Below, in pieces: positions 33,258 to 42,452 of a DNA stretch of 64,000 nt. The stretch spans positions 130,341 through 194,340 of the forward strand of contig JAADDZ010000014.1 of NCBI GenBank assembly GCA_013153635.1. Reading direction: 5' to 3'. The notes under the pieces are model-generated. The model was not told the origin of the DNA and searched no databases. It saw nothing but the letters and a program-made list of their open reading frames with translations. A program made the position numbers and the translations under genes. The stretch is from Aquificota bacterium (GTDB lineage: Bacteria; Aquificota; Aquificia; Aquificales; Hydrogenothermaceae). Positions within the stretch are counted from its first letter, which is position 1. Each line of letters opens with the position of its first letter.

Positions 33258-35363
33258 TTATATATGTTTTATTAGTGGAAGGTCTCTTATCCTTTTTCCA
33301 GTTGCCCAGAAAACAGCATTAGTTAGAGCAGGGATAACTGGGGGAAGCCCCGGTTCTCCTACTCCTCCCATTCTTCCTTGAGAGTTTAGTATATACACTT
33401 CTATCTTGGGAGTTTTATCTATCCTTAATAGTCTGTAAGTATCAAAGTTAGTAGATGATATTTTGCCGTCTTCGAACTGAACTTCTTCGTAAATGGCACT
33501 GCTTAGACCCATTATTACAGCACTTTCTATCTGCATTTTAACTAGCTCTGGATTTACAGTTATTGGACCTAAATCTATAACGGTTACTACTTTGTGTACT
33601 TCTATATCTTTTTTCTCTTCATCTACAGATACTTCTACAACTTGAGCTACATGGGAACGAAAAGATTTGTAGTATGCTATTCCCATAGCTTGTCCGTTTT
33701 TTGATTTTTTCCAATTTGCTTTTTCTGCAACTGTTTCAATTACTCTAGAGGCTCTTATGTTTGAGAATAGGTGCTGTAGCCTAAACTCTACTGGGTCTTT
33801 TTTTGCATGGTAAGCTATTTCATCTATAAATGATTCAATGGTAAATGCATTATGAGAACTGGCTACAGAGCGCCAATACCATAATGGTACAGGAAGGTCT
33901 ACTTTTACATATTCTACTAAGAGGTTTGGAACTTCATATGGTAGGTCTTTTACTCCGTGTACTACTTGAGGGTCTACTTTGTAACTTCTCTTTTTGGTAA
34001 ATTCTGAAAGCGATGGAGAAGCTATTCTATGTTTCCATGCAGTAATATTTCCTTCTTTGTCTAAAGAGGCTTCTATCTTGGCAGTATGTATAGGTCTGAA
34101 GTGAGCAGAACTTATGTCATCTTCTCTAGAGTAGAAGAGTTTTATAGGTCTTTTTATTTTTTGAGCTATTTCTACTGCATCTGTAACAAAGTCTACAGCT
34201 GACTTTCTTCCAAAACCTCCTCCTAAAAAAGTGGTATATATCTCTATGTTTTCTTCTGGAAGACCTGTTAATCTTTTTACAGTTTTTAGGGTATTTGTTT
34301 GAGCTTGGGTTGGTATCCATATTTGGGCTTTTTTCTCTGTTATATTAACTACACAGTTTAGAGGCTCTGCAGTGGCATGGTAAAGATAGGGAAGAGAGTA
34401 TTCAGCTTCTATTTTTTTGTGTCCTGTTTTAAGAGCTTTTTCTACATTTCCTCTTTTTTTGGCTACTGCTCCTTTCTTTCTCAAGGCTTTTTTGCATACC
34501 CTAATCATATCTTCGTGAGTCATTCCTTGGATTTTGCTTTTTGACCATTTTGTATGTATCTTTCGTTTTGTATCCCAAACTGCCTGTATCTCTTTCCCAC
34601 ATACAGCGACTCCAGAAGTTATAGGGAATATGTCTATAATCTTAGTAGATACAGGTTTATTTACAGAGTAGTACTTTAATTTACTTCCCCATCTTACTGG
34701 TTTTATAACTGATGCATATACCATACCTTCTATATATATGTCAGTACCATATAAGGCTTTGCCGTTTACTTTCTCTTCTGTATCTAATTTTTTTACAGAT
34801 TTTCCTATGTATTTCCAATCTTCTGGGTTTTTTAGTTTCACAGTTACAGGTATAATCAATTTTTTTGTTATCTCTATCAGCTCTCCGTATGTTACATTTT
34901 GGTTGGTTGGTTTATGTATAACTCTACCGTCCTTTGCTATACACTCCTCTTTTTTTACTTTTAAAGCTCTAGCTCCTGCTTCCAAAAACAGTTCTCTAGC
35001 CACAGCTCCAGCTTTTCTCATAGGCATGAACATATTTCTTATACTGGTACTTCCTCCAGTGAGCATAGAGTTCATTTTTGGGTCTAAATAAGGTTTTCTT
35101 GGTTGAGGGAACTTTACAGTTATCCTATCTATAGGAAATTCCATTTCATCAGCTAAAATAGAGGTTAATCCTGTGTATACTCCTTGTCCCATTTCAGACT
35201 TGTTTATGTATATAGTAGCTGTGTTATTTTCTTTTATATTAATCCATGCATTAACTTTGAAGGATTCTGCATCTTTAGAATGTAGGATTCTATATCCTGA
35301 AGGGGTTAAGGCTATAACAAGGGTTAGACCTGATAGTTTTAAAAATTCTCTTCTACTTATCAT
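33258..35363 (-). CDS. iorB: Molybdenum hydroxylase large subunit (isoquinoline 1-oxidoreductase beta type)
   Basis: 701 residues of the xanthine-oxidase family, binding molybdopterin cytosine dinucleotide. A Tat-type signal (ISRREFLKLSGLTLVIALTPSG) opens the protein, suggesting export of the folded complex. Features of the IorB/aldehyde-dehydrogenase-like group include SEMGQGVYTGLTSILADEME, LTGGSTSIRNMF, a central DTEEKVNGKALYGTDI and the C-terminal GRMGGVGEPGLPPVIPALTNA with the catalytic Glu (GEPG). The true substrate, an N-heterocycle or aldehyde, is unknown. It overlaps the iron-sulfur subunit gene by 11 bases. Confidence 0.88.
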   Translation of the reverse strand: MISRREFLKLSGLTLVIALTPSGYRILHSKDAESFKVNAWINIKENNTATIYINKSEMGQGVYTGLTSILADEMEFPIDRITVKFPQPRKPYLDPKMNSMLTGGSTSIRNMFMPMRKAGAVARELFLEAGARALKVKKEECIAKDGRVIHKPTNQNVTYGELIEITKKLIIPVTVKLKNPEDWKYIGKSVKKLDTEEKVNGKALYGTDIYIEGMVYASVIKPVRWGSKLKYYSVNKPVSTKIIDIFPITSGVAVCGKEIQAVWDTKRKIHTKWSKSKIQGMTHEDMIRVCKKALRKKGAVAKKRGNVEKALKTGHKKIEAEYSLPYLYHATAEPLNCVVNITEKKAQIWIPTQAQTNTLKTVKRLTGLPEENIEIYTTFLGGGFGRKSAVDFVTDAVEIAQKIKRPIKLFYSREDDISSAHFRPIHTAKIEASLDKEGNITAWKHRIASPSLSEFTKKRSYKVDPQVVHGVKDLPYEVPNLLVEYVKVDLPVPLWYWRSVASSHNAFTIESFIDEIAYHAKKDPVEFRLQHLFSNIRASRVIETVAEKANWKKSKNGQAMGIAYYKSFRSHVAQVVEVSVDEEKKDIEVHKVVTVIDLGPITVNPELVKMQIESAVIMGLSSAIYEEVQFEDGKISSTNFDTYRLLRIDKTPKIEVYILNSQGRMGGVGEPGLPPVIPALTNAVFWATGKRIRDLPLIKHI

Positions 35364-35814
35364 TGTTTTCTCTCATATATTTTGAAGCTAGTTTTATAGC
35401 TTTTAATATTCTTTGGTACGTTCCACATCTACAAAGATTTCCATACATACTAGATATTATGTCGTCAGTGGTAGGATTTTTATTTTGAGAAAGGAGATAT
35501 ACTGCCTGCATAATTTGTCCAGCTTGACAGTAACCGCATTGGGGTACATCTAATTCTATCCAAGCTTTTTTTACATGATGCTCTTGGGGGATACCTTCTA
35601 TTGTGATTATAGGTTTATTCTCTACTTGAGAAACTGTGATTTGACAGCTTCTAACAGCAACCCCATCTACTAAAACTGTACAAAATCCACAGAGAGATTT
35701 TCCACAACCGTATTTTGTTCCAGTAAGTTTGAGGTCTTCTCTAAGAACCCACAGAAGTTTCTTATCTTTTTCTACATCTACTTTGTATAATTTTCCATTT
35801 ACTATAATCTCCAT
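35353..35814 (-). CDS. iorA: Molybdenum hydroxylase iron-sulfur subunit (IorA type)
   Basis: 153 residues with two 2Fe-2S domains. The plant-ferredoxin-like cluster uses GCGKSLCGFCTVLVDG plus a later cysteine; the second, helical domain has CGYCQAGQIM and LCRCGTYQRI. It passes electrons from the molybdenum subunit to an acceptor. There is no FAD subunit gene nearby, consistent with two-subunit IorAB enzymes that donate to a cytochrome. No signal peptide: it would be carried across with the Tat-tagged large subunit. Confidence 0.9.
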   Translation of the reverse strand: MEIIVNGKLYKVDVEKDKKLLWVLREDLKLTGTKYGCGKSLCGFCTVLVDGVAVRSCQITVSQVENKPIITIEGIPQEHHVKKAWIELDVPQCGYCQAGQIMQAVYLLSQNKNPTTDDIISSMYGNLCRCGTYQRILKAIKLASKYMRENNDK

Positions 35815-35846
35815 AGAGATAAAAATGCTTTAAGGAAAGGATAAAT

Positions 35847-36224
35847 TCAAGTACCAAATATCTCTTTTGGAGTGAGCCATGGGTGTAAAAGTTCTGCCTT
35901 GCCCTCATAATACTTACCATCTACCCACAGCTTGTAATGTTCCATAGTCTCTTGAGGTGGAATCTCTATTTTGACTTTAAACATGTGGGGGTCTGTTATC
36001 ACTTCTCCTTTTTTTATATCTATGAGCATATCTGATATAGGATTTTCCTCTTCATCTAGGAATAGGACGAGGATATGCTCTTTGCCTAACAGGTAAACAG
36101 TAGCTCCAGCAAACTTTAAATCTGGTTTGGCTTCTTTTATCGCTTCTTTTACTGCGTCTAGAAAACCTTTCTTTTTGAGATATTTTTTGACTACTTCTTT
36201 TGAGATATGTACCCTTTTTTCCAT
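35847..36224 (-). CDS. Unknown protein upstream of the molybdenum hydroxylase genes
   Basis: 125 residues, soluble and without cysteines. It begins with a basic helical part (SKEVVKKYLKKKGFLDAVKEAIKEAKPD), then a strand-rich part (VYLLGKEHILVLFLDEEENP, VKIEIPPQETMEHYKLWVDGKYYEGKAELLHPW). I do not recognise the family. It lies 32 bases before iorA on the same strand, so it may be a chaperone or accessory for that enzyme, or merely a neighbour. Confidence 0.65.
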   Translation of the reverse strand: MEKRVHISKEVVKKYLKKKGFLDAVKEAIKEAKPDLKFAGATVYLLGKEHILVLFLDEEENPISDMLIDIKKGEVITDPHMFKVKIEIPPQETMEHYKLWVDGKYYEGKAELLHPWLTPKEIFGT

Positions 36225-36244
36225 GTTGCTTCTCCTTATTTATT

Positions 36245-36979
36245 TTATTCTATCCATTTTTGCTTTGCTATTTCCCAAAGAGCTATTGATGTAGCAGAAG
36301 ATACATTCAAAGAGGTAACTTCTCCTTTCATTGGAATTGTTGCTATGATGTCAGAGGTCTCTAGAACTGTTTTAGAAACGCCTTTTCCTTCAGAGCCAAC
36401 GACTACAGCGAGAGGAAATGGAAAAACTATTTTATGTATAGGCTTTCCCCCTTTTTCTACAGAAACTACCCAACCATTTTTTTTCTTGAATCTATCTAAA
36501 AACCCTCTCAAACTTCCTACTTTCGCTATAGGTATATGAAAAATAGCTCCTGCTGACGCTTTAACTACTGTTTCATTTATCGGAGAACTTCTCTCTTTTG
36601 GGAGTATAATTCCATTAGCTCCTAAAACTTCAGCTGTTCTGATAATATTTCCAACATTTTGTGGGTCTGTTATGTGGTCTAACACAACCAAAACTCCTTC
36701 TTCTTGGAGTATTTTTTCCATTAGGTCATTTTCTTTCCAATACTTGATTGGAGATAGTAGAGCTACAACCCCTTGAGTTTTTTTTGTTCCTGCTAGCTCT
36801 TCTACTTTTTTTCTTGGTACTTTTTGGATTTTTATCTTATTTTTTTCTGCTAGTTTTACAAGCTCTTTTGGTGGGTGAGAGTCATGAGCTATAAGGATTT
36901 TTTCTAGATGTTTTCCTGCTTTTATAGCCTCTATAACAGGGTTTCTTCCCCAAATTACGAATCTATTTTCTCTTTCCAA
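36245..36979 (-). CDS. rlmB: 23S rRNA (guanosine-2'-O)-methyltransferase RlmB / TrmH family
   Basis: SPOUT-class methyltransferase of 244 residues. An N-terminal substrate-binding domain (FVIWGRNPVIEAIKAGKHLEKILIA) precedes the knotted SAM domain with motifs VLDHITDPQNVGNIIRTA, VVGSEGKGV and LNVSSATSIALWEI. Start is TTG 36979. The specificity (G2251 of 23S rRNA) is assigned by family resemblance and the N-terminal domain; other TrmH-type targets cannot be excluded. Confidence 0.88.
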   Translation of the reverse strand: MERENRFVIWGRNPVIEAIKAGKHLEKILIAHDSHPPKELVKLAEKNKIKIQKVPRKKVEELAGTKKTQGVVALLSPIKYWKENDLMEKILQEEGVLVVLDHITDPQNVGNIIRTAEVLGANGIILPKERSSPINETVVKASAGAIFHIPIAKVGSLRGFLDRFKKKNGWVVSVEKGGKPIHKIVFPFPLAVVVGSEGKGVSKTVLETSDIIATIPMKGEVTSLNVSSATSIALWEIAKQKWIE

Positions 36980-36981
36980 AC

Positions 36982-37458
36982 TTACTCCTTTAAAAATTTT
37001 TCTATCAGTTTTTCTAATGTCTCTAATTTCTGTTCTCCAAATAGGATTTTACCAACTGTTAAGTCTTTTCTCAAAATGTAAAAGGTAGGAGTTCCCGGAA
37101 CGAAATATTTCTTTATCACTTTACTATCTGGAAGTAATACAGGAAAACCAAAGTTCCATTTTTGGATTACCTTTTTTATTTTCTTTTTGTTGTGAGTATC
37201 TACTACTATTGTAAGGATTTTTACATTTTTGTTTTTGTATTTTTCTTGATACCATTTCCACAGTTTTGGTAGCTCTCTTTCACATGAGGGACATTTTGTA
37301 GACCAGAATATAAGGATTACTACGTTTCCTTTGTAATCAGACAGTTTTACTGTTTTTCCATCAATCGTTTTTAAAGTAAAATCAAAGGCTTTAAGTCCGG
37401 CGGTACTTGGGGTGGCAATAAAGAAAACTATCACTAAATTTAATACAATTTTCCACAT
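36982..37458 (-). CDS. TlpA/ResA-like thioredoxin-fold protein, exported
   Basis: 158 residues. An N-terminal signal peptide (MWKIVLNLVIVFFIATPSTA) leads to an AhpC/TSA-Redoxin-like domain: FDFTLKTIDGKTVKLSDYKGNVVILIFWSTKCPSCERELP, given here only as a landmark, with the redox pair C56-P-S-C59. A cis-proline loop is present (VPGTPTFYIL). Such proteins reduce disulfides in the periplasm, often for cytochrome c maturation. It directly precedes rlmB on the same strand. Confidence 0.87.
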   Translation of the reverse strand: MWKIVLNLVIVFFIATPSTAGLKAFDFTLKTIDGKTVKLSDYKGNVVILIFWSTKCPSCERELPKLWKWYQEKYKNKNVKILTIVVDTHNKKKIKKVIQKWNFGFPVLLPDSKVIKKYFVPGTPTFYILRKDLTVGKILFGEQKLETLEKLIEKFLKE

Positions 37459-37528
37459 ATGTACCCTCTTTTCGAATTTTATTTTATAAATTTAGGGGTT
37501 TTTTGATAAAAATACTATCTTTCCTATA

Positions 37529-37557
37529 TTGACAAAAAAAAGGAGATGTACTAGACT
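37529..37557 (+). promoter_or_regulatory. Promoter of tRNA-Phe with overlapping palindrome
   Basis: Consensus TTGACA (37529-37534), 17-base spacer, TAGACT (37552-37557). A perfect 16-base palindrome (TAGACTATATAGTCTA, 37552-37567) starts at the -10 and ends four bases before the tRNA. Confidence 0.7.
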
Positions 37558-37571
37558 ATATAGTCTAATAA

Positions 37572-37644
37572 GGCCAGGTAGCTCAGTTGGTAGAGCACGC
37601 GGCTGAAAACCGCGGTGTCGGCGGTTCGATTCCGCCCTTGGCCA
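37572..37644 (+). tRNA. tRNA-Phe (GAA)
   Basis: 73 bases, full cloverleaf. The seven-base acceptor stem GGCCAGG pairs with CTTGGCC through one G-U. The anticodon stem CGCGG/CCGCG closes the loop CTGAAAA with anticodon GAA. The T-arm loop is TTCGATT. The 3' CCA is not encoded; the discriminator is A. It lies three bases before the end of gpsA on the other strand. Confidence 0.97.
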
Positions 37645-37647
37645 TCT

Positions 37648-38637
37648 TTAGAACTCTTCTTTTAGCTCTCTTTTCATCAATATTTTCACTGCTTCTATAG
37701 GTTTTAAACCTTGGTATAGTACTTTGTATACAGTGGAAGATATAGGTAACTCCAAGTTATACTTTTGTTGAAGCTGATTTATAGCTTTCACTGTTTCTAA
37801 GCCTTCTACTACTTGACCCACCTCTTTTAGAGCCTGTTTTAATGATAGCCCTTTTCCTATTAGTAATCCTAACTTTCTGTTTCTTGATAAATCACCTGTA
37901 GCAGTTAATACTAAATCTCCCAATCCAGATAGTCCGTATAGGGTCTCTGGTTTTGCACTGTATAGATGAGCTATCTTTCTCATCTCATTTAGACCTCTTG
38001 TTATTATGCTAGCCCGAGCATTGTTCCCAAGACCAATCCCATCACTTATCCCTGTCGCTATAGCGATAACATTCTTAACAGCCCCTCCTATCTCTACCCC
38101 TTCTCTATCGCTGTTAGTATATACACGAAAGTTTTGCGTAGATAACAGTTTTTGAATTTCTCTTCCTTTACAAATGTCTCCTCCCAAAACCACTGCTGTC
38201 GGTAGACCTTCCAATACTTCTCTCGCAAAAGAGGGTCCTGATAGAGCAAAGATATTTTCATCTTTTATTGAGAGTATTTCAGAAAGTATCTGGGTAGTCA
38301 GCTTTAAAGTTCCTATTTCTATACCTTTAGATGCGGAGATAACAGGCTTTTCCACTTTTTGGTCTGTTAGATTTCCTAGCACTTCTCTTATCGCTTGTGT
38401 TGGGATAACTACAATAATCATATCTCCGTGAAGGAAGGCTTCATCTATATCTGTGGTAGCTTTTATATTCTCTGGAAGCAAGATATGAGGAAAATATTTA
38501 GGATTTGTATGGTTTTTGTTTATAGCATTTGCAATACTTTGATTTTTTGTCCAAAGCAAAATAGAATCAAAATTTACCGAAAATAGTTTTGCAAGAGCGG
38601 TTCCCCAACTTCCAGAGCCTATAATACTTAAATTCAA
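37648..38637 (-). CDS. gpsA: Glycerol-3-phosphate dehydrogenase [NAD(P)+]
   Basis: Reduces dihydroxyacetone phosphate to sn-glycerol 3-phosphate for phospholipid synthesis. It has 329 residues. The N-terminal dinucleotide loop IIGSGSWGTALAKLF, the ISASKGIE and LSGPSFAREV segments, and the catalytic-lysine region GAVKNVIAIATGISDG with GNNARAS are all typical. It ends three bases from tRNA-Phe, convergently, and is divergent from the tonB-like gene. Confidence 0.96.
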   Translation of the reverse strand: MNLSIIGSGSWGTALAKLFSVNFDSILLWTKNQSIANAINKNHTNPKYFPHILLPENIKATTDIDEAFLHGDMIIVVIPTQAIREVLGNLTDQKVEKPVISASKGIEIGTLKLTTQILSEILSIKDENIFALSGPSFAREVLEGLPTAVVLGGDICKGREIQKLLSTQNFRVYTNSDREGVEIGGAVKNVIAIATGISDGIGLGNNARASIITRGLNEMRKIAHLYSAKPETLYGLSGLGDLVLTATGDLSRNRKLGLLIGKGLSLKQALKEVGQVVEGLETVKAINQLQQKYNLELPISSTVYKVLYQGLKPIEAVKILMKRELKEEF

Positions 38638-38684
38638 AGTAATTCTCCTTGCACAGAGCTTGTTACTGACCTATAATACTCTTC

Positions 38685-39458
38685 ATGAACATAATCATTT
38701 CTGAAAATTACTACATAAATAAGCGTGTATTAATTATAGCACTTGTATTAGGTCTCTTTTTAAATTTGGGACTTCTTGGACTGTTTGAATATTACATATC
38801 AAAAGTGCCTCCTTTAGAACCCCCTAAAGAGCCTGTTATTAAGTATGTCGAAATAAAAAAACCTAAACCTAAGAAAAAGAGAATAATTAAAAAAGTAAAG
38901 AGAAAAAAAGTTGTAAAAAAGAAGACGTTTAAAACAAAGAAAAAAGTATATGCAAAAAAAGCAACTTCCCCAAAAACTTCCAAAAAAGAGGTTCTACCTG
39001 CGGCTACAGTACCTCTACCAAAAGTAGAGAATCTCGAGGAAAAAGAGATAGCTCTGCCAGAAAAAGAGGTAGATGTAGGTCTAAATGTAGATATTCCTTT
39101 GAAGTCTAAAGATTTAGGAGAGCTAAAAACAGTATCTTTTGGAGTTTTCTCTCCAAAGTTTGGACAAAAACTATCCAAATTTGATAGTACAGCTTTTGGT
39201 ACTGCTACAGAGAGATATTTGGTGTACAAACCTGACCCTCCTAGAATAAAAACCAAAAGACCTCCTCCTAGTGTAAAGGTAAAAATATGGGTCAATCCTG
39301 ACGGTACAGTAGGTCGTGTAGAACCTATAACCACAACCAATGATAAAAAGATAGACAGTATCATATGGAACTATGTAAAAAAGTGGAAATTCAATGAGAT
39401 TCATAGCAATGAAAAACAATGGGCAGTGGTTACTATAAGATTTAGACCAGAAAGCTAA
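38685..39458 (+). CDS. TonB-like energy-transducing protein
   Basis: 257 residues in the TonB plan: a short cytoplasmic start, one membrane anchor (VLIIALVLGLFLNLGLLGLF, about 15-34), a Pro/Lys-rich periplasmic linker (EPPKEPVIKYVEIKKPKPKKKR and onward) and a C-terminal TonB domain (VKIWVNPDGTVGRVEPITT ... IIWNYVKKWKFNEI). It would couple inner-membrane proton motive force to outer-membrane receptors. No exbB/exbD or receptor genes lie nearby. rluD follows 17 bases later. Confidence 0.85.
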   Translation: MNIIISENYYINKRVLIIALVLGLFLNLGLLGLFEYYISKVPPLEPPKEPVIKYVEIKKPKPKKKRIIKKVKRKKVVKKKTFKTKKKVYAKKATSPKTSKKEVLPAATVPLPKVENLEEKEIALPEKEVDVGLNVDIPLKSKDLGELKTVSFGVFSPKFGQKLSKFDSTAFGTATERYLVYKPDPPRIKTKRPPPSVKVKIWVNPDGTVGRVEPITTTNDKKIDSIIWNYVKKWKFNEIHSNEKQWAVVTIRFRPES

Positions 39459-39475
39459 TAAAACCTTCATGTAAA

Positions 39476-40492
39476 ATGAATTCAAATCTAAAAAACCTTC
39501 CTGACTTAGAAGAAGAGCTTACTTTTAAGGTTGATAAACATTTTAACAGTAAAAGATTGGACCAGTTCTTGTCAGAAGTATATCCAGAATATTCTAGAAA
39601 CTACTACCAGAACCTTATAAAAGAAGGACTAGTTTTTAGTGAAAAAAAGCCGATAAAAAAACCTTCAAAAAAGATAAAAGAAGGAGAAGAATACACAGTT
39701 CTTATACCAAAACCTCAAAATCTAGAGATAAAACCTGAAAAGATACCTTTAGATATTCTGTACGAAGACGAAGACATAGCTGTAGTTTTTAAACCAGCAG
39801 GAATGGTTGTTCACCCCTCTGTAGGACACACATCGAAGACTCTCGTAAACGCTTTATTACACCATTTTAAAAATGTATCTCAATACGGAGGAAAAAATAG
39901 AGCAGGTATCGTTCATAGATTAGATAAAGATACAGCTGGCTTGCTTATCACAGCTAAAACAGAATTCGCACATAAAGAGCTTCAAAAACAGTTTCAAAAC
40001 AAAGAGGTAGACAAACGGTACAAAACCATAGTTACTGGAAAACCAAAACAGCATGAAATTATAGACCTTCCTATAGGAAGAAGTATTTTCAATAGAAAAA
40101 AGATGGGAACTACTTCTACTAATCTAAGAGATGCCATAACTGAATACTGGCTAGAAAATTATGACAGCAAAAGTAATATATCTTTGGTGGATATTAAGTT
40201 GTATACAGGTAGAACCCATCAGATAAGGGTTCATATGTCAAGTATCGGACACCCTATATTAAATGACAGAACTTATGGATTTAAGCTCTCTAGTGTAAAA
40301 GACCCTAAAATAAGAGAATTTTTAAAAACTGTTCCGTACCATTATCTAATCGCTTACAAAATTGGTTTCTCTCACCCAAGGACTAAACAGTACATAGAAG
40401 TTGAACTAGACAAGTTTCCAGAATATTTTAATGTTGTACAGAATATTTTAAAAGGGAGGGACAACGCCCTCAAACAATCACGGGAGGATTAA
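39476..40492 (+). CDS. rluD: RluD-family pseudouridine synthase
   Basis: Isomerises uridines in 23S rRNA. It has 338 residues: an N-terminal S4 RNA-binding domain (RLDQFLSEVYPEYSRNYYQNLIKEG), then the RluA-type catalytic domain with the active-site aspartate in AGIVHRLDKDTAGLLITAKT and the later GRTHQIRVHMSSIGHPILND. RluD is chosen because of the S4 domain and length; RluC-type specificity is possible. It is convergent with ftsH. Confidence 0.9.
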   Translation: MNSNLKNLPDLEEELTFKVDKHFNSKRLDQFLSEVYPEYSRNYYQNLIKEGLVFSEKKPIKKPSKKIKEGEEYTVLIPKPQNLEIKPEKIPLDILYEDEDIAVVFKPAGMVVHPSVGHTSKTLVNALLHHFKNVSQYGGKNRAGIVHRLDKDTAGLLITAKTEFAHKELQKQFQNKEVDKRYKTIVTGKPKQHEIIDLPIGRSIFNRKKMGTTSTNLRDAITEYWLENYDSKSNISLVDIKLYTGRTHQIRVHMSSIGHPILNDRTYGFKLSSVKDPKIREFLKTVPYHYLIAYKIGFSHPRTKQYIEVELDKFPEYFNVVQNILKGRDNALKQSRED

Positions 40493-40559
40493 AGATGAAG
40501 TATCTAACACTCAATAATCCTTTCGACTTATATAAAAAAAACTTTAGTTAAAAATTTTT

Positions 40560-42452
40560 TTATGCTGGGGCAGGTAATCCCCCGGGAGGAGCATCAGGAG
40601 CAGAAGAATCTGTAATAACGGTCACTTCTGTTTTTCTACATTTATTTACTACAGGCACATCGTACTCCTTTAATATAGAGAACATCTCTTCACAAGTTAT
40701 AGTCTCTTTATCAAGGAGTAATTCTACTATAGCCATAACAGCATCTTTATATGTTTCTATGATATTTCTTGCTTTGTGGTAAGCCTCTCTAAGAAGTCTG
40801 TTAACCTCATCATCTATTTTTTTCGCAGTTGCTTCACTTATCTCTGGTGCCATACTAGGCATAAAAGGATTGTTTCTAGAGGTAGATACATGGATAGGTC
40901 CTATCTCATCAGACATTCCCCACGCGGCAACTATCCTATAGGCAAGCTCTGTAGCTCTCATTAGGTCATTTTCCGCTCCTGTAGTTATACCATCTTTCCC
41001 ATAGAAAACCTCTTCAGCGGCTCTTCCTCCAAATAGAGTAAGTATCCGTGCCATCAAATCCTTTTTTGAATAGATATGTCTATCTTCTTCTGGTAGGTTT
41101 ACTGTAACTCCTAATGCCATACCTCTAGGTATGATAGATACTTTGTGTAATGGGTCTGCCTCTTCTAACATAACACTTACTAAGGCGTGTCCTACCTCAT
41201 GGTAAGCTATTTTTTCTTTCTCTTTCGGTGTTATCGCCATACCTTTCCTTTCAAGACCCATCATAATTCTATCCATCGCATCTTCAAACTCTTTCATAGT
41301 CACTTTGTCTTTTCTTCTTCTTGCGGCTAACAATGCCGCCTCGTTCACCAAGTTTGCCAAGTCTGCTCCTGAAAAGCCGGGAGTTCCTCTTGCTATTATC
41401 ATCAAATCAACATCATCACCAAGAGGTATCTTTTTCTGTTTAACATGGACTTTTAGTATCTCAAATCTTCCTTTTACATCAGGTTTTGGTATGGCTATCT
41501 GTCTATCGAATCTACCGGGTCTAAGTAATGCTGGGTCTAAAATATCTGGTCTATTTGTAGCCGCAATTACTATTATTCCTTCATTAGAGTCAAAACCATC
41601 AAGCTCAACTAGCAACTGGTTTAAGGTCTGTTCTCTTTCATCGTGTCCACCGCCAAAGCCAACCCCACTTCTCGCTCTACCTACCGCATCTATCTCATCT
41701 ATAAAAATCAAGCAAGGAGCATGTTTTTTTGCAGTTTCAAAAAGGTCTCTCACTCTAGCCGCACCTACTCCAACGAACATCTCAACAAAATCTGAACCAG
41801 AGATAGATATAAACGGAACATTTGCTTCCCCAGCTATAGCCTTGGCTAGTAGCGTTTTACCTACTCCCGGGTCTCCATAAAATAGAACCCCTTTGGGCGC
41901 TCTTCCTCCTAGCTTTTGAAATCTTTGAGGGTCTTTGAGATAGTCGATTATCTCTTTAACTTCTTCTTTTACCTCGTCCATTCCAGCAACGTCTTCTAGT
42001 TTTACATTTGGTTTTTCTTCTAAGTAGACCTTTGCTTTACTTTTTGCAAAAGAAAAAGCTCTATTAGCTCCTCCTGACATCTGCCTCATCATAAATATCC
42101 ATAGTCCAATAAACAGTAAAATCGGTAGCCATGATATTAGCAAAGTGGCAAGCCAGCCATTATTTTCTACTGGTATAGCTTTTACTTTTACTCCATTTTC
42201 AGTCAATATATCCACTATTTTGCTGTATCCTTGAGGAATTACTGTTTCTACTCTTTTACCATCAGTAGTTATAGCTGTAACTTCTTCTCCTTTTATTGTA
42301 GCTTCTTTTATTTTTCCTTCTTCTACTAAAGATATAAACTCTGTAAATGAAATCTTATTGTCTACATGAGGTCTAGAACCAAACATATTAAAGGCAAATA
42401 TCATAAATGCACCAATTAAAAACCATATTAGTATACTTTTAGAGAACTGCAT
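40560..42452 (-). CDS. ftsH: ATP-dependent zinc metalloprotease FtsH
   Basis: Membrane-anchored AAA+ protease for quality control of membrane and short-lived proteins. It has 630 residues: two membrane segments (about 8-22 and 101-122) around a small periplasmic domain, Walker A GDPGVGKT (193-200), Walker [12 protein letters not shown], second region of homology with [20 protein letters not shown], and the zinc site HEVGH (418-422). The C-terminus ends in an Ala/Pro-rich tail. It overlaps tilS by 14 bases; tilS-ftsH is a conserved pair. Confidence 0.97.
   Translation of the reverse strand: MQFSKSILIWFLIGAFMIFAFNMFGSRPHVDNKISFTEFISLVEEGKIKEATIKGEEVTAITTDGKRVETVIPQGYSKIVDILTENGVKVKAIPVENNGWLATLLISWLPILLFIGLWIFMMRQMSGGANRAFSFAKSKAKVYLEEKPNVKLEDVAGMDEVKEEVKEIIDYLKDPQRFQKLGGRAPKGVLFYGDPGVGKTLLAKAIAGEANVPFISISGSDFVEMFVGVGAARVRDLFETAKKHAPCLIFIDEIDAVGRARSGVGFGGGHDEREQTLNQLLVELDGFDSNEGIIVIAATNRPDILDPALLRPGRFDRQIAIPKPDVKGRFEILKVHVKQKKIPLGDDVDLMIIARGTPGFSGADLANLVNEAALLAARRRKDKVTMKEFEDAMDRIMMGLERKGMAITPKEKEKIAYHEVGHALVSVMLEEADPLHKVSIIPRGMALGVTVNLPEEDRHIYSKKDLMARILTLFGGRAAEEVFYGKDGITTGAENDLMRATELAYRIVAAWGMSDEIGPIHVSTSRNNPFMPSMAPEISEATAKKIDDEVNRLLREAYHKARNIIETYKDAVMAIVELLLDKETITCEEMFSILKEYDVPVVNKCRKTEVTVITDSSAPDAPPGGLPAPA

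Noticed and set aside
38792-39364. 190-codon minus-strand reading frame opposite the tonB-like gene
   Set aside because: Phe/Thr-rich antisense shadow; the plus-strand TonB domain is recognisable.
40456-40471. Terminator hairpin at the end of rluD
   Set aside because: Only 5 base pairs, inside the coding sequence and without a following T run on the plus strand.
41305-41880. 191-codon plus-strand reading frame opposite ftsH
   Set aside because: Shadow of the conserved AAA domain codons on the other strand.
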